This document shows positions 19,326 to 32,811 of a stretch of 64,000 nucleotides of DNA, piece by piece; positions within the stretch are counted from its first letter, which is position 1; each line of letters opens with the position of its first letter. This DNA comes from Geodermatophilus normandii. Lineage in GTDB: Bacteria > Actinomycetota > Actinomycetes > Mycobacteriales > Geodermatophilaceae. A program made the position numbers and the translations under genes. Below the pieces are notes generated by a model. That model had not been told where the DNA came from and ran no database searches. It saw only the letters and a program-made list of their open reading frames with translations. The stretch spans positions 2,930,001-2,994,000 of the forward strand of contig NZ_QGTX01000001.1 in NCBI RefSeq assembly GCF_003182485.1. Reading direction: 5' to 3'.

Positions 19326-21407
19326 GTGCCCGACCCGTCCACGTACCGCCCGGCGGTCGGGAGCATCCCCGAGAGCCCGGGCGTCTACAAGTTCCGTGAC
19401 CCGAACGGCCGGGTCGTCTACGTCGGCAAGGCCAAGAGCCTGCGCCAGCGGCTGAACAGCTACTTCGCCGACGTCGCCGGTCTGCACCCGCGCACCCGCC
19501 AGATGGTGACGACGGCGGCGAGCGTGGAGTGGACCGTCGTCGGCACCGAGGTCGAGGCCCTCCAGCTCGAGTACAACTGGATCAAGGAGTTCGACCCGCG
19601 GTTCAACGTCCGCTACCGCGACGACAAGAGCTACCCGTCGCTGGCCGTGACGCTCAACGAGGAGTACCCGCGGCTGCAGGTGATGCGCGGGCCGAAGAAG
19701 AAGGGCGTCCGCTACTTCGGGCCCTACGCGCACGCCTGGGCGATCCGCGAGACCCTCGACACGCTCACCCGCGTCTTCCCCGCGCGCACCTGCTCCAACG
19801 GCGTCTTCAAGCGCGCCGGGCAGATCGGCCGGCCCTGCCTGCTCGGTTACATCGGCAAGTGCGCCGCGCCGTGCGTCGGCCGGGTCAGCGCCGACGAGCA
19901 CCGGGCGATCGTCGAGGACTTCTGCGACTTCATGGCCGGCCGCACCGACCTGATGGTCAAGCGGCTGGAGCGGGAGATGGCCGAGGCCGCCGAGGCGATG
20001 GAGTACGAGAAGGCCGCCCGGCTGCGCGACGACCTCGGCGCCCTCCGGCGGGCCATGGAGAAGCAGGCCGTCGTCCTCGGCGACGGCACCGACGCCGACG
20101 TCGTCGCCTTCGCCCAGGACGAGCTCGAGGCCGCCGTCCAGGTGTTCCACGTGCGCGGCGGCCGGGTCCGCGGCCAGCGCGGCTGGATCATCGACAAGGT
20201 CGAGGAGGTCACCACCGGCGAGCTGGTGGAGCAGTTCCTCCTGCAGGTCTACGGCGGCGTCGACGAGGCCACCGGCGCCACCGAGGCCGGCGAGGCGGTG
20301 CCCAAGGAGGTGCTCGTCCCCGAGCTCCCCGACGACGCCGACGTCTACGAGGAGCTGCTCAGCGAGCTGCGCGGCTCCCGGGTGTCGCTGCGGGTCCCGC
20401 AGCGCGGCGACAAGCGGAACCTCATGGAGACCGTCGAGCGCAACGCCAAGGAGTCCTTCGCCCGGCACCGGGTCAAGCGCTCCAGCGACCTCACCGCCCG
20501 CTCGCTGGCGCTGTCGGAGCTGCAGGAGGCCCTCGAGCTGCCCGAGGCGCCGCTGCGCATCGAGTGCATCGACATCAGCCACGTGCAGCAGACCAACGTC
20601 GTCGCCTCGATGGTCGTGTTCGAGGACGGCCTGGCCAAGAAGTCGGACTACCGGCGCTTCTCCGTGCACGAGGGCACCGACGACACCGCGGCCATGGCCG
20701 AGGTCGTCCGCCGCCGCTTCGCCCGCCACCTCAAGGAGGAGGCCGACCGGCGCGACGAGCAGGGCATCGCCGCCGAGGAGGGCCGCCCGCGCCGGTTCGC
20801 CTACCCGCCCAACCTGCTCGTCGTCGACGGCGGCGCCCCGCAGGTGGCGGCGGCGGCGCGCTCGCTGGAGGAGCTCGGGGTCGTCGACGTCGCCGTCTGC
20901 GGGCTGGCCAAGCGGATGGAGGAGGTGTGGCTGCCGGGCGAGAGCGACCCGGTGATCCTGCCGCGCACCTCCGAGGCGCTGTACCTGCTGCAGCGGGTGC
21001 GCGACGAGGCCCACCGGTTCGCCATCACCTACCACCGGCAGAAGCGTTCGGTCAGCATGCTGGTCTCCCTGTTGGACGACGTCCCCGGTCTCGGGGAGAC
21101 GCGGCGGAAGGCGCTGATGAAGCAGTTCGGGTCCCTCAAGCGGCTGCGCGCGGCCTCCGTCGAGGAGCTCGTGGCCGTGCCCGGCATCGGCCGGCGGACC
21201 GCCGAGGCGGTGCTGGCCGCGGTCGCCGAGCCCGCGGGCGGGGGCGCGCCGGAGCGGCCGGCGCCCGACGTCCCGGTCGAGGGCACGGTCGACGTCCCGG
21301 TCGAGGGCACGGTGGAGTCCACGACGGCCCCGAGCGGGCCGGCCGAGCGGGGCACGCCCCGCGCCGCGGCCGGGGACACCGCCGAGGTCGGCCGGGTCGC
21401 CTCGTGA
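19326..21407 (+). CDS. uvrC: Excinuclease ABC subunit UvrC
   Basis: 693 residues. UvrC makes both incisions around damage marked by UvrA and UvrB. Domains in order: GIY-YIG nuclease ([20 protein letters not shown] near residue 18), UVR helical hairpin ([14 protein letters not shown] near 220), RNase H-like nuclease ([17 protein letters not shown] near 415) and two helix-hairpin-helix motifs ([17 protein letters not shown] and [16 protein letters not shown]) near 585-640. The tail is a low-complexity Pro/Glu/Val extension with a duplicated 24-bp unit. The much longer upstream frame is not coding. It overlaps rapZ by 4 bases and leads the conserved uvrC-rapZ-yvcK-whiA operon. Confidence 0.97.
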   Translation: MPDPSTYRPAVGSIPESPGVYKFRDPNGRVVYVGKAKSLRQRLNSYFADVAGLHPRTRQMVTTAASVEWTVVGTEVEALQLEYNWIKEFDPRFNVRYRDDKSYPSLAVTLNEEYPRLQVMRGPKKKGVRYFGPYAHAWAIRETLDTLTRVFPARTCSNGVFKRAGQIGRPCLLGYIGKCAAPCVGRVSADEHRAIVEDFCDFMAGRTDLMVKRLEREMAEAAEAMEYEKAARLRDDLGALRRAMEKQAVVLGDGTDADVVAFAQDELEAAVQVFHVRGGRVRGQRGWIIDKVEEVTTGELVEQFLLQVYGGVDEATGATEAGEAVPKEVLVPELPDDADVYEELLSELRGSRVSLRVPQRGDKRNLMETVERNAKESFARHRVKRSSDLTARSLALSELQEALELPEAPLRIECIDISHVQQTNVVASMVVFEDGLAKKSDYRRFSVHEGTDDTAAMAEVVRRRFARHLKEEADRRDEQGIAAEEGRPRRFAYPPNLLVVDGGAPQVAAAARSLEELGVVDVAVCGLAKRMEEVWLPGESDPVILPRTSEALYLLQRVRDEAHRFAITYHRQKRSVSMLVSLLDDVPGLGETRRKALMKQFGSLKRLRAASVEELVAVPGIGRRTAEAVLAAVAEPAGGGAPERPAPDVPVEGTVDVPVEGTVESTTAPSGPAERGTPRAAAGDTAEVGRVAS
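21267..21314 (+). repeat. 24-bp tandem duplication in the uvrC tail
   Basis: Two copies, 23 of 24 bases identical, coding DVPVEGTV twice, after the second helix-hairpin-helix motif and outside the catalytic domains. Confidence 0.9.
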
Positions 21408-22387
21408 GCGAGGAGCAGCTGACCGGCGAGGGGACCGCGGCGCCGACCCACGAGACGGCCGCCCCCGAGGGACAGCTCGGGCCGCAGGCCGACGTCCCCG
21501 CCGGGCTCGACGGCGCGAGCACCGAGACCCCGCCGGTCGAGGTCGTCGTCGTCACCGGCCTCTCGGGCGCCGGCAAGAACAGCGCCGGGCGGGTGCTGGA
21601 GGACCTCGGCTGGTACGTGGTCGACAACCTGCCGCCGGCCCTGCTGACGCCCATGGTCGAGCTCGGCGCCCGCGGTGACGTCCGGCGGTTCGCCGCCGTC
21701 GTCGACGTCCGCAGCCGGGCGTTCTCCAGCGACCTGCAGGAGGCCATCCGGGTGCTCGCCGAGGCCGGGCACAAGCCGCGGGTGGTCTTCGTGCACGCCC
21801 GCGACGAGGTGCTCGTGCGGCGCTACGAGTCCAACCGGCGCGAGCACCCGCTGCAGGGCTCGGGCCGCATCCTCGACGGCATCACCGCCGAGCGGGCCCT
21901 GCTCACCGGGATCGCCGGCGAGGCCGACCTGTGGGTCGACACCAGCGACCTGAACGTGCACCAGCTGCGCGCGACCCTGGAGAACGCCTTCGCCCGGGAG
22001 GGCCGCACCCCGCCGCTGACGGCGACCGTGCTGAGCTTCGGCTTCAAGTACGGGCTGCCCCTGGACGCCGACCTCGTCGTCGACGCGCGGTTCCTGCCCA
22101 ACCCGCACTGGCTGCCGGAGCTGCGCCCGCACACGGGGCAGGACCCCGACGTGCGCGACTACGTGCTGGGGCAGGAGGCCGCCGGGCCCTTCCTCGACCG
22201 CTACACCGAGGTGCTGCGGCTGCTGATCCCCGGCTACCGGCGCGAGGGCAAGCGCTACCTGACGCTCGCGGTCGGCTGCACCGGCGGCAAGCACCGCAGC
22301 GTCGCCATCGCCGAGGAGTTCACCCGGCGGCTGGCCGCCGAGGGCATCGACACGGTCGCGCGCCACCGCGACCTGGGCCGCGAGTAG
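21404..22387 (+). CDS. rapZ: RNase adapter RapZ / nucleotide-binding protein
   Basis: 327 residues from GTG 21404, overlapping uvrC. The RapZ (YvcJ) family binds nucleotides and amino-sugar metabolites; in E. coli it controls glmS sRNA turnover, while in Actinobacteria its partner is not settled. Visible motifs: P-loop-like [12 protein letters not shown] near residue 47, [12 protein letters not shown] near 68, [23 protein letters not shown] (in two parts, FGFKYGLP and [13 protein letters not shown]) near 210 and the C-terminal [10 protein letters not shown]. The residue after the P-loop Lys is Asn instead of Ser or Thr; the family varies there. A 45-residue acidic extension precedes the domain. 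Confidence 0.95.
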   Translation: MSEEQLTGEGTAAPTHETAAPEGQLGPQADVPAGLDGASTETPPVEVVVVTGLSGAGKNSAGRVLEDLGWYVVDNLPPALLTPMVELGARGDVRRFAAVVDVRSRAFSSDLQEAIRVLAEAGHKPRVVFVHARDEVLVRRYESNRREHPLQGSGRILDGITAERALLTGIAGEADLWVDTSDLNVHQLRATLENAFAREGRTPPLTATVLSFGFKYGLPLDADLVVDARFLPNPHWLPELRPHTGQDPDVRDYVLGQEAAGPFLDRYTEVLRLLIPGYRREGKRYLTLAVGCTGGKHRSVAIAEEFTRRLAAEGIDTVARHRDLGRE

Positions 22388-23361
22388 TGGGCGGCACGGC
22401 CGCTCCGGGGTCAGGGGCTCCTCCGCGCGTGGTCGCCCTCGGCGGCGGGCACGGCCTGGCCGCCGCGCTGGGCGCCTGGCGGCGGCTCACCCCCGAGCTG
22501 ACCGCCGTCGTCACCGTGGCCGACGACGGCGGCTCCTCCGGGCGCATCCGCCGGGAGATGCCGGTCCTCCCGCCCGGTGACCTCCGCATGGCCCTGGCGG
22601 CGCTCGCCGGCGACGACCCCGGCCGGCAGGAGATGGCCCGGCTGCTGCAGCACCGGCTCGGCGGCACCGGCGTCCTCGCCGGGCACCCGGTCGGCAACCT
22701 CCTCCTCACCGGGCTGGTGGAGCTGCACGGCGGCGACACCGTCCGTGCCCTCGACGCCGTCTGCGGGCTCGTCGGCGCGTGCGGCCGGGTGCTGCCCATG
22801 GCCGACGTGCCGCTGGACCTCGTCGCCCGCGTGGAGACCGTCGACCCCGACGACCCCGCGCGCACCCGCACCATCCGCGGGCAGGTCGCGATCGCCTCCA
22901 CGCCCGGCCGGGTCCGCGACATCCTCGTGTCGCCGCCGGACCCGCCCGTGCACCCCGACGTCCTCGCCGCGATCGCCGCCGCAGACGTCGTCTCGCTGGG
23001 CCCGGGGTCCTGGTACACCTCGGTGCTGCCGCACCTGCTGGTGCCGCGGCTGCGCGCCGCGCTGGCCGCCACGAGCGCCCGCGTCGTCGTGGTGCTCAAC
23101 CTGGAGCCGCAGCCGGGCGAGACGGACGGGTTCTCCCCGGAGGAGCACCTGCGGGTGCTGCAGGCGCATCTGGGCGGTGTGGCGCTGCACACCGTGGTCG
23201 CGGATGCGGAATCGGTGGTTGACCGCTGTGGTCTCCTGTCAGCGGTGCGCGAGTGCGGCGCCGAGCTGGTCCTGGCTCCGGTCGCCGCGCCCGACGGCTC
23301 ACCACGCCACGACCCCGCGCGGCTCTCGGCCGCGCTGGCCCCGGTGGTCGGGGCGCGGTGA
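22387..23361 (+). CDS. yvcK: YvcK family UDP-sugar-binding protein (gluconeogenesis factor, CofD-like)
   Basis: 324 residues. YvcK binds UDP-GlcNAc and affects cell wall synthesis and growth on gluconeogenic carbon; in mycobacteria the homologue is CuvA. Motifs: [18 protein letters not shown] near residue 14, [12 protein letters not shown] near 40, [20 protein letters not shown] and the [16 protein letters not shown] segment near 205. GTG 22387 shares its first base with the rapZ stop. whiA follows after 106 bp. Confidence 0.95.
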   Translation: MGGTAAPGSGAPPRVVALGGGHGLAAALGAWRRLTPELTAVVTVADDGGSSGRIRREMPVLPPGDLRMALAALAGDDPGRQEMARLLQHRLGGTGVLAGHPVGNLLLTGLVELHGGDTVRALDAVCGLVGACGRVLPMADVPLDLVARVETVDPDDPARTRTIRGQVAIASTPGRVRDILVSPPDPPVHPDVLAAIAAADVVSLGPGSWYTSVLPHLLVPRLRAALAATSARVVVVLNLEPQPGETDGFSPEEHLRVLQAHLGGVALHTVVADAESVVDRCGLLSAVRECGAELVLAPVAAPDGSPRHDPARLSAALAPVVGAR

Positions 23362-23467
23362 GGGGGAACGGTCCCAGCCGGCGCACCGGGGACGGTGGTG
23401 CGCGGACGGTACGAGGGGGAGAGGTGACGCCGAGGATGGCGCCGCAGCAGAGCAGGGGGTGGTCGTC

Positions 23468-24448
23468 GTGGCGATGACCGCCATGGTCAAGGACGAGCTG
23501 TCCCGGGTGGAGTGCACGCGGACCTCCGAGCGCAAGGCCGAGGTCACCGCGCTGCTGCGCTTCTCCGGGGGCCTGCACATCGTGGGCGGCCGGGTCGTGA
23601 TCGAGGCCGAGCTGGACACCGGCTCGGTCGCGCGCCGGCTGCGCCGGGACATCAGCGAGGTCTACGGCTACACCAGCGGGGTCAGCGTGCTCGCCGGCGG
23701 CAACATCCGCCGCGGCGTGCGCTACCTGGTCCGCATCGCCAAGCACGGCGAGGGCCTGGCCCGGCAGACCGGGCTGGTCGACCAGCGCGGCCGCCCGGTG
23801 CGCGGGCTGCCGCCGTCGGTGGTCTCCGGCAGCATCAACGACGCCGAGGCCGCCTGGCGGGGCGCCTTCCTCGCGCACGGCTCGCTCACCGAGCCCGGCC
23901 GGTCCTCCTCGCTGGAGGTGACCTGCCCGGGCCCCGAGGCGGCCATGGCGCTGGTCGGCGCGGCGCGCCGGCTCGGCATCGCCGCCAAGGCGCGCGAGGT
24001 CCGCGGCGCCGACCGCGTGGTCGTCCGCGACGGCGACGCGATCAGTGCCCTGCTGACGCGCATGGGCGCGCACGACGCGGTCCTGGCCTGGGAGGAGCGG
24101 CGGATGCGCCGCGAGGTCCGGGCCACCGCCAACCGGCTGGCCAACTTCGACGACGCCAACCTGCGCCGCTCGGCCCGCGCCGCGGTGGCGGCCAGCGCCC
24201 GCGTGGAGCGGGCCCTGGAGATCCTCGCCGGCGACGCCCCCGAGCACCTGCTGGTCGCCGGGCGGCTGCGCCTCGAGCACGGCCAGGCCTCGCTGGAGGA
24301 GCTCGGCCAGCGCGCCGACCCGCCGATGACCAAGGACGCCGTCGCCGGCCGCATACGGCGCCTCCTGGCCATGGCCGACAAGCGCGCCAAGGACCTCGGC
24401 ATCCCCGACACCGAGTCGGTCGTCACCGAGGACATGCTCGCCCAGTAG
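23468..24448 (+). CDS. whiA: Sporulation/cell division regulator WhiA
   Basis: 326 residues. WhiA combines a LAGLIDADG-like homing-endonuclease fold with a C-terminal helix-turn-helix. In Streptomyces it works with WhiB at sporulation and division promoters. The N terminus [20 protein letters not shown] is canonical; the homing-like core shows [19 protein letters not shown] and the HTH lies in LSLEELGQ-type sequence ([20 protein letters not shown]) near residue 280. GTG 23468 is chosen for the upstream AGGGGG and the family's usual short lead-in. It ends the uvrC operon and is followed by a strong hairpin. Confidence 0.96.
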   Translation: MAMTAMVKDELSRVECTRTSERKAEVTALLRFSGGLHIVGGRVVIEAELDTGSVARRLRRDISEVYGYTSGVSVLAGGNIRRGVRYLVRIAKHGEGLARQTGLVDQRGRPVRGLPPSVVSGSINDAEAAWRGAFLAHGSLTEPGRSSSLEVTCPGPEAAMALVGAARRLGIAAKAREVRGADRVVVRDGDAISALLTRMGAHDAVLAWEERRMRREVRATANRLANFDDANLRRSARAAVAASARVERALEILAGDAPEHLLVAGRLRLEHGQASLEELGQRADPPMTKDAVAGRIRRLLAMADKRAKDLGIPDTESVVTEDMLAQ

Positions 24449-24468
24449 CGGGCCGGTCCTCGCCGTCG

Positions 24469-24502
24469 CCGGGGCGCCCTCCTCCCGGGGAGGGCGCCCC
24501 GG
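24469..24502 (+). terminator. Terminator hairpin after whiA
   Basis: A 14-bp perfect GC-rich stem (24469-24482 with 24489-24502) and 6-base loop, 20 bases after the whiA stop and before the diguanylate cyclase gene. Confidence 0.7.
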
Positions 24503-24609
24503 TGCCGTCTCACCCCTTGGGGGCGCCCGGCTCCAGGTCGGACGACCGGGGGCCGAATGTCCCGGCAGCGGCGGGTGCGACGAGCCCGCCGGGACGACGG
24601 GAGCCCGGG

Positions 24610-27402
<2,793 letters not shown>

Positions 27403-27403
<1 letters not shown>

Positions 27404-28596
27404 TGCGGTCCCTCGACGACCTGCTCGCCGAGGGGGTGTCGGGCCGGCGCGTGCTCCTGCGCGCCGACCTGAACGTCCCCCTCGACAAGCAGACCGGGGC
27501 GATCACCGACGACGGCCGGATCCGCGCCAGCCTGCCCACGCTGCAGGCCCTGCGCGACGCCGGCGCCCGCGTCGTCGTGGCCGCGCACCTGGGCCGGCCG
27601 AAGGGCGCGCCCGACCCGCGGTACTCCCTCGCCCCGGTCGCGGCGCGGCTCGGCGAGCTGCTCGGCACCGACGTCCCGCTGGCCTCCGACGTCGCCGGCG
27701 AGGACGCGCGGGGGAAGGCCGCGGCCCTCGGCGACGGCGACGTCCTGCTGCTGGAGAACGTCCGCTTCGAGGCCGCCGAGACGTCCAAGGACGACGCCGA
27801 GCGCGGCGAGCTCGCCGACCGGCTGGCCGCGCTCGCCGACGTCTACGTCGACGACGCGTTCGGCGCCGTGCACCGGAAGCACGCCTCGGTGTACGACGTC
27901 GCCCGGCGGCTCCCGCACGCGGCCGGCCGGCTGGTGGCCACCGAGCTCGACGTGCTCACCCGGCTGACCAGCGACCCCGACCGGCCCTACGTCGTGGTGC
28001 TCGGCGGGTCGAAGGTCAGCGACAAGCTCGCCGTCATCGAGGCGCTGCTGCCCAAGGTCGACCGGCTGCTGGTCGGCGGGGGCATGTGCTTCACCTTCCT
28101 GGCCGCGCAGGGCCACGGCGTCGGGACGTCGCTGCTCGAGGCCGACCAGGTCGACACCTGCCGCCGGCTGCTGGCCGAGGCGGGGGAGCGGATCGTGCTG
28201 CCGCTCGACGTCGTCTGCGCGCCGGAGTTCAGCGCCGACACCGAGACCACCGTCGTCCCCGTCGAGCAGATCCCCGGCGACCAGATGGGCCTCGACGTCG
28301 GCCCGCGCACGGTCGAGGCCTTCGGTGGCGAGCTGGCCGGGGCGCGCACGGTGTTCTGGAACGGCCCGATGGGCGTCTTCGAGCTCGGCCCCTTCCAGGC
28401 CGGCACCCGCGGCGTCGCCGAGGCCGTGGCCGCCGTCGACGGGCTGTCGGTGGTCGGCGGGGGCGACTCCGCCGCCGCGGTCCGCCAGCTCGGCCTCGAC
28501 GAGGCCTCCTACGGGCACATCAGCACCGGCGGCGGCGCGTCGCTGGAGTACCTCGAGGGCCGGGAGCTGCCGGGCCTCGCGGTGCTGGCGGACTGA
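27403..28596 (+). CDS. pgk: Phosphoglycerate kinase
   Basis: 397 residues, full length. It transfers phosphate from 1,3-bisphosphoglycerate to ADP. Motifs: [14 protein letters not shown] near residue 16, AAHLGRPKG near 61, [12 protein letters not shown] near 197 and the nucleotide loop [15 protein letters not shown] near 350. It overlaps gap by one codon position (TGATG) and is followed by tpiA after 11 bases. Confidence 0.98.
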
Positions 28597-28607
28597 GGGG
28601 AGCAGCG

Positions 28608-29417
28608 ATGGCACGCAGCCAGCCGCGTCCTCCGCGCACCGGCCGCCGGCCGCTGATCGCGGGCAACTGGAAGATGCACATGACGCACCTGGAGGCCATC
28701 GGCCTGGTGCAGAAGCTCGTCTTCAGCCTCACCGAGAAGGACCTCGACGACGCCGAGGTGGTGGTCCTGCCGCCGTTCACCGCGCTGCGCAGCGTGCAGA
28801 CGCTGGTGACCGGCGACAAGCTGCCCGTCGGCTACGGCGCGCAGGACCTGTCGGCGCACGACTCCGGCGCCTACACCGGCGAGGTCAGCGGTGCGATGCT
28901 CGCCGCGCTGGCCTGCGGCCACGTCGTCGTCGGCCACTCCGAGCGGCGCGCGCTGCACGGCGAGGACGACGCCACGGTGGCGGCCAAGGTGCAGGCGGCC
29001 CTGCGGCACGGCCTCACGCCGATCCTGTGCGTGGGCGAGGGCCTCGACGTGCGCCGCGCCGGGCAGCACGTGGCGCACTGCACCGACCAGCTCGACGCCG
29101 CGCTGGAGGGGCTGTCGGCCGAGCAGGTCGACGGCGTCGTGCTCGCCTACGAGCCGGTCTGGGCGATCGGCACCGGCGAGGTGGCCACCCCCGAGGACGC
29201 CCAGGAGGTCTGTGGCGCACTCCGGTCGCGCCTCGACGGGCGTTTCGGCCCGGAGACGGCCGCGGTGGTCCGTATCCTCTACGGCGGGTCGGTGAAGGCC
29301 GCCAACACGGCCGGGATCCTGGCCGGGCCGGACGTCGACGGTGCACTCGTCGGGGGCGCGAGCCTCGACGCCGACGAGTTCGCGCAGATCTGTCGGATCG
29401 CCGCAGGGGGCAGCTAG
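28608..29417 (+). CDS. tpiA: Triosephosphate isomerase
   Basis: 269 residues. It interconverts glyceraldehyde 3-phosphate and dihydroxyacetone phosphate. Catalytic Lys in [10 protein letters not shown] near residue 20, His in VVVGHSERR near 108, Glu in [13 protein letters not shown] near 180 and the phosphate loop [13 protein letters not shown] near 225. A GGGGAG precedes the ATG at 28608. Confidence 0.98.
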   Translation: MARSQPRPPRTGRRPLIAGNWKMHMTHLEAIGLVQKLVFSLTEKDLDDAEVVVLPPFTALRSVQTLVTGDKLPVGYGAQDLSAHDSGAYTGEVSGAMLAALACGHVVVGHSERRALHGEDDATVAAKVQAALRHGLTPILCVGEGLDVRRAGQHVAHCTDQLDAALEGLSAEQVDGVVLAYEPVWAIGTGEVATPEDAQEVCGALRSRLDGRFGPETAAVVRILYGGSVKAANTAGILAGPDVDGALVGGASLDADEFAQICRIAAGGS

Positions 29418-29446
29418 CCCCGCCGCGGCCGAACGGGGGTGGGTGG

Positions 29447-31255
29447 GTGGGCAGCACGCTGCAGCGACCCACCCGCTCCCGGTCCTCGCGGCTGCCCGGA
29501 TGGATGACGGGCGTGCCCGGGCGCGTCCTCGGGCTCGTCCTGGTGGTCCTGCTCGTCGTCGCCGTGGCGGTCAGCTGCAGCGGGGGCGGCGACGGCGAGT
29601 CGGGCGTCCCGGTGCTCGGGGACGGCCCCGACGCCGGGGTCGACGGCGTCCGCGCGCCCTCCGACGCGGCCGGCGGCACGCTGCGCGTGGTGACCAGCGA
29701 GGTCGACAGCCTCGACCCGCAGCGGTCCTACCAGCCGGGCGTCTGGAACCTCATGCGGCTCTACACCCGCACCCTGGTCACCTACGCCAGCGAGCCCGGG
29801 CGCACCGGCGAGCTCGTGCCCGACCTCGCCACCGACACCGGCACCACGCCCGACGGCGGGCTGACCTGGACGTTCACCCTGAAGCAGGGCGTCTCGTTCG
29901 AGGGCGGGGCGCCGATCACCTCCCGCGACGTCAAGTACGGCATCGAGCGGTCCTTCGCCTCCGACGTCGTCGTCGGCGGGCCCACCTACGTCGTGGACCT
30001 GCTCGACGACCCCGACAACCCCTACGCCGGGCCGTACCAGGACGAGGCGCCGGACAAGCTCGGCCTGGCGGCGATCGAGACGCCCGACGACCTCACGGTC
30101 ACCTTCCGCCTGCGGTCGGCGCAGCCGGACTTCCCCTACGTGCTGGCGCTGCCCTCGAGCAGCCCGGTGCCCGCCGGCGAGGACACCGGCGCCGCCTACG
30201 GCGGCGACCCGGTGTCCTCGGGCCCCTACGCGATCACCACCGTCGACGCCGCGACCGGCATCGTGCTCGACCGGAACCCGCAGTGGGACCAGGCCACCGA
30301 CGAGGTCCGCACGGCGCTGCCGGACCGGATCGTGGTCCGCACCGGCCTGTCCAACCTCGAGCGGGACCAGGCGCTGCTGGCGGGCTCGGCCGACGTCGAC
30401 ATCTCGGGCACCGGCCTGCACGCGGCGACGGAGTCCCGGCTCGCGGAGGGCGCCGGCGGGGACGTGCCGCTGGCCGACCGGGTCGACGACCTCACCACCG
30501 GCGCCGTCCGGCTGCTCGCGCTGCCCACCGACGTCGCGCCGATGACCAGCCCGGACTGCCGCGCCGCGGTGGCCGCCGCCATCGACCGCCGCGCCGTCCA
30601 GGAGACCGTGGGCGGGGCCGACGACGCCGTGCGGACCTCGCAGCTGTGGCCGCGGTCGCTGGACGGCGGCCCCGAGGACCCCGACCCGGGTCCCGACCCC
30701 GACGCCGCCCGGGCCGCGCTGGAGGCGTGCGGGCAGCCGGAGGGCTTCAGCACCGTGCTGGCCGTCCCGGACGCGTCGGCCAGCGTCGCCGTCGCGGAGG
30801 AGGTCCGCGACCAGCTCGCCGAGGTCGGGATCACCGTGGAGGTGCGGCCACTGCCGGCGACGACCTTCTACGCGACCGATGTCGGGAGCCCCGACAACGT
30901 CGCCCGCAACGGCTTCGGCATCGTGCTGGCCACCTGGACCGCCGACTTCCCGACGCCGGGCTCGTTCCTCGTGCCGCTGGTCGACGGGCGCTCGATCAGC
31001 CTGGTCGGCAACACCGACTACGCCCGGCTGGGCGACCCGGCGGTCTCCGCCCTCGTCGACACCGCCCGCGCGGCCACCGACCCGGAGGCCGCGCGCGGCG
31101 CCTGGCGGGAGGTCGCGACCGCGGCCGGCGCCACGGGTGCCTACGTGCCGCTGGTGGAGACCCGCGTGCAGCTGCTGGCGGGCCAGCGGCTGCACAACGG
31201 GCTGGTCATGGCGCCCTACGCCGGCCACGACCTGGCCACCGCGGGCGTGCGCTGA
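29447..31255 (+). CDS. ABC transporter family 5 solute-binding lipoprotein
   Basis: 602 residues from GTG 29447 (ATG 29504 is an alternative). A basic N terminus, a hydrophobic helix and a lipobox VAVSC (Cys 44 from the GTG) mark an exported lipoprotein. The mature part is a peptide/nickel-type binding protein: GGTLRVVTSEVDSLDPQRSY, LVPDLATDTGTTPDGGLTWT and LKQGVSFEGGAPITSRDVKY. No permease or ATPase genes are adjacent, so it is an orphan binding protein; partner and ligand are unknown. It lies between tpiA and secG, a spot empty or occupied by ppc-related genes in other Actinobacteria. Confidence 0.92.
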   Translation: MGSTLQRPTRSRSSRLPGWMTGVPGRVLGLVLVVLLVVAVAVSCSGGGDGESGVPVLGDGPDAGVDGVRAPSDAAGGTLRVVTSEVDSLDPQRSYQPGVWNLMRLYTRTLVTYASEPGRTGELVPDLATDTGTTPDGGLTWTFTLKQGVSFEGGAPITSRDVKYGIERSFASDVVVGGPTYVVDLLDDPDNPYAGPYQDEAPDKLGLAAIETPDDLTVTFRLRSAQPDFPYVLALPSSSPVPAGEDTGAAYGGDPVSSGPYAITTVDAATGIVLDRNPQWDQATDEVRTALPDRIVVRTGLSNLERDQALLAGSADVDISGTGLHAATESRLAEGAGGDVPLADRVDDLTTGAVRLLALPTDVAPMTSPDCRAAVAAAIDRRAVQETVGGADDAVRTSQLWPRSLDGGPEDPDPGPDPDAARAALEACGQPEGFSTVLAVPDASASVAVAEEVRDQLAEVGITVEVRPLPATTFYATDVGSPDNVARNGFGIVLATWTADFPTPGSFLVPLVDGRSISLVGNTDYARLGDPAVSALVDTARAATDPEAARGAWREVATAAGATGAYVPLVETRVQLLAGQRLHNGLVMAPYAGHDLATAGVR

Positions 31256-31278
31256 CCGGGACGCCCCGGCGCTCCGGT

Positions 31279-31284
31279 TAGTCT
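31279..31284 (+). promoter_or_regulatory. Leaderless -10 hexamer of secG
   Basis: TAGTCT at exactly -12 to -7 from GTG 31291, predicting a leaderless secG mRNA. Confidence 0.55.
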
Positions 31285-31290
31285 GGGTCC

Positions 31291-31524
31291 GTGTTCGAAA
31301 TCGTCCTCAACGTGCTGCTGGTCCTCACCAGCGTGATGCTGGTGGTGCTGATCCTGCTGCACCGCGGGAAGGGCGGCGGCCTGTCCTCGATGTTCGGCGG
31401 CGCGGTCTCCTCGCAGCTGTCCGGGTCCTCCGTCGTCGAGAAGAACCTCAACCGGCTCACGGTCATCGTCGGGTTCGTCTGGGCGGTGTGCATCGTGGCC
31501 CTGGGCATCCTGCTCAAGGTCTGA
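31291..31524 (+). CDS. secG: Preprotein translocase subunit SecG
   Basis: 77 residues with two membrane helices (VLNVLLVLTSVMLVVLILL and LTVIVGFVWAVCIVALGILL) joined by the conserved loop HRGKGGGLSSMFGG. SecG is the accessory subunit of the SecYEG channel. Position after gap-pgk-tpiA is conserved in Actinobacteria. Confidence 0.96.
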   Translation: MFEIVLNVLLVLTSVMLVVLILLHRGKGGGLSSMFGGAVSSQLSGSSVVEKNLNRLTVIVGFVWAVCIVALGILLKV

Positions 31525-31638
31525 GGCCGTCGCGCCCCGGGTCGGCGCGAAATCGTGATCGAGGGAACACCCTCCAGGCCATAGACTGCCCGGGCGGTGC
31601 GGTCTGCACCGTGCAGGTCCGTCCAGGAGGGGGCGCTC

Positions 31639-31980
31639 GTGGCTGGTGGCAACGCGATCCGGGGGACCCGGGTCGGCGCGGGTCCGATGGGTGAGGCCGA
31701 GCGCGGGGAGGCAGCGCCGCGACACCGGGTCGGGTACTGGTGCAGCTCGGGGCACGAGACGCGGGTGGCCTTCGCCACCGACGCGGAGATCCCCGAGTCC
31801 TGGGACTGCCCGCGCTGCGGGCTCCCGGCCGGCCAGGACCCGCAGGCGCCGCCGCCGGCGCCGCGGACCGAGCCGTACAAGACGCACCTCGCCTACGTAC
31901 GCGAGCGGCGCAGCGACGCCGACGGCGACGCGCTCCTCGAGGAGGCCCTGGCCAAGCTGCGGGCCCGCCGCGGGGCCTGA
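31639..31980 (+). CDS. rbpA: RNA polymerase-binding protein RbpA
   Basis: 113 residues from GTG 31639, with GGAGGGGG just upstream. RbpA is the essential actinobacterial factor that binds the principal sigma factor and RNA polymerase and stabilises open complexes. The sequence has the N-terminal tail (GTRVGAGPMGEAERGE), the RbpA core domain with its metal site (YWCSSGHETR and WDCPRCG), the basic linker (TEPYKTHLAYVRERRSDAD) and the sigma-interaction helix (LLEEALAKLRAR). A TAGACT hexamer at 31582-31587 may be its -10. It ends at a bidirectional hairpin. Confidence 0.96.
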   Translation: MAGGNAIRGTRVGAGPMGEAERGEAAPRHRVGYWCSSGHETRVAFATDAEIPESWDCPRCGLPAGQDPQAPPPAPRTEPYKTHLAYVRERRSDADGDALLEEALAKLRARRGA

Positions 31981-31996
31981 ACCCCCAGGCGGTCGG

Positions 31997-32039
31997 GTCG
32001 CGGGTCCGCCGCGCGTGAGCGCTGCGGCGGACCCGCGAC
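31997..32039. terminator. Bidirectional terminator between rbpA and the methyltransferase
   Basis: A perfect 16-bp stem (31997-32012 with 32024-32039) and 11-base loop between two convergent genes, ending 3 bases before the methyltransferase stop. Confidence 0.75.
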
Positions 32040-32041
32040 CG

Positions 32042-32704
32042 TCACCCTCCGGCCGCGCCGTCGGCCGGCTTGACGGCGATGAGTGCGTAGTGGGCGTAGG
32101 GCAGTCTCGTCCGCGGCACCGCCACCTGCACCCGGGCACCGAGGCGGGTGAGCATGGCGTGGTAGCTGGACGCCGGTAGGTAGGTCAGCGGGGGACCGGC
32201 GACGACGCGGTCGTGGAGGTGGTTCCACCAGCACTTCCACCGTGGTCGCACGTCGAGGTCCTTCATCACGAGTGCCCCGCCCGGGCGGACCACCTGCCAC
32301 AGGCGCTGCAGGAGTGGCTCCTGCTCCCCAGCGGGCAGGTGGTGGAGCAGGTCGGACAGGAAGACGTTGTCGTAGGACTCGTCGGGTAGTTCCTGGGTCG
32401 CGTCGGCGGTGGAGAAGCTGATGTTCGGCAGGCCGCGCACGGTCGACCGGGCGACCGCGATCCGTCGCTCGTTGAAGTCGCTGGCGGCGAACTCCAGCTT
32501 CGGGTGGGTGGCCGCCATCACCGTCTCGAGGGTCCCGTAGCCGCAGCCCAGGCACAGGACGGTGCCCTCGAGGTCGTCGAGCAGGCTGAGCACCCAGGGG
32601 ACCGGCAGGACCGACAGGCGCGCGGCGTTGTACGCGCGGATCTTGGGTGCGCTGATGGGATAGTGAGCACGGAGGAGCGCACGAGCCTCCCGTGTTGTGG
32701 TCAT
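32042..32704 (-). CDS. Class I SAM-dependent methyltransferase
   Basis: 220 residues from ATG 32704, chosen because GGAGGGTG lies just upstream. The SAM-binding fold is clear: motif I VLCLGCGYGTLETV near residue 53, an acidic strand end EFAASDFNE near 75, DATQELP then DNVFLSDLLHHLPAG (motif post-II) and RPGGALVMKDLDVRP. The target molecule is unknown. It is divergent from a flippase-like gene across 107 bp, which suggests work on an exported lipid-linked or glycan product, but this is inference. Codon choice seems somewhat less extreme than in the flanking core genes. Confidence 0.88.
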   Translation of the reverse strand: MTTTREARALLRAHYPISAPKIRAYNAARLSVLPVPWVLSLLDDLEGTVLCLGCGYGTLETVMAATHPKLEFAASDFNERRIAVARSTVRGLPNISFSTADATQELPDESYDNVFLSDLLHHLPAGEQEPLLQRLWQVVRPGGALVMKDLDVRPRWKCWWNHLHDRVVAGPPLTYLPASSYHAMLTRLGARVQVAVPRTRLPYAHYALIAVKPADGAAGG

Positions 32705-32811
32705 CCGCACCCTCCGTCGTGTCGCCTGACGCGTTCCAGATCGGTCACGCATGCTCAGGTGGTGCATGACCGCCGTTCTCCAGACCGTCGCCCCTCCACG
32801 GGGACGCGCCG

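Noticed and set aside
21530..21600. RapZ P-loop with Asn after Lys as a sign of inactivation
   Set aside because: This position varies naturally in actinobacterial RapZ proteins, and the rest of the protein is intact.
29447..31255. Orphan solute-binding protein as part of a full peptide uptake operon
   Set aside because: No permease or ATPase genes flank it; the next genes are secG and rbpA.
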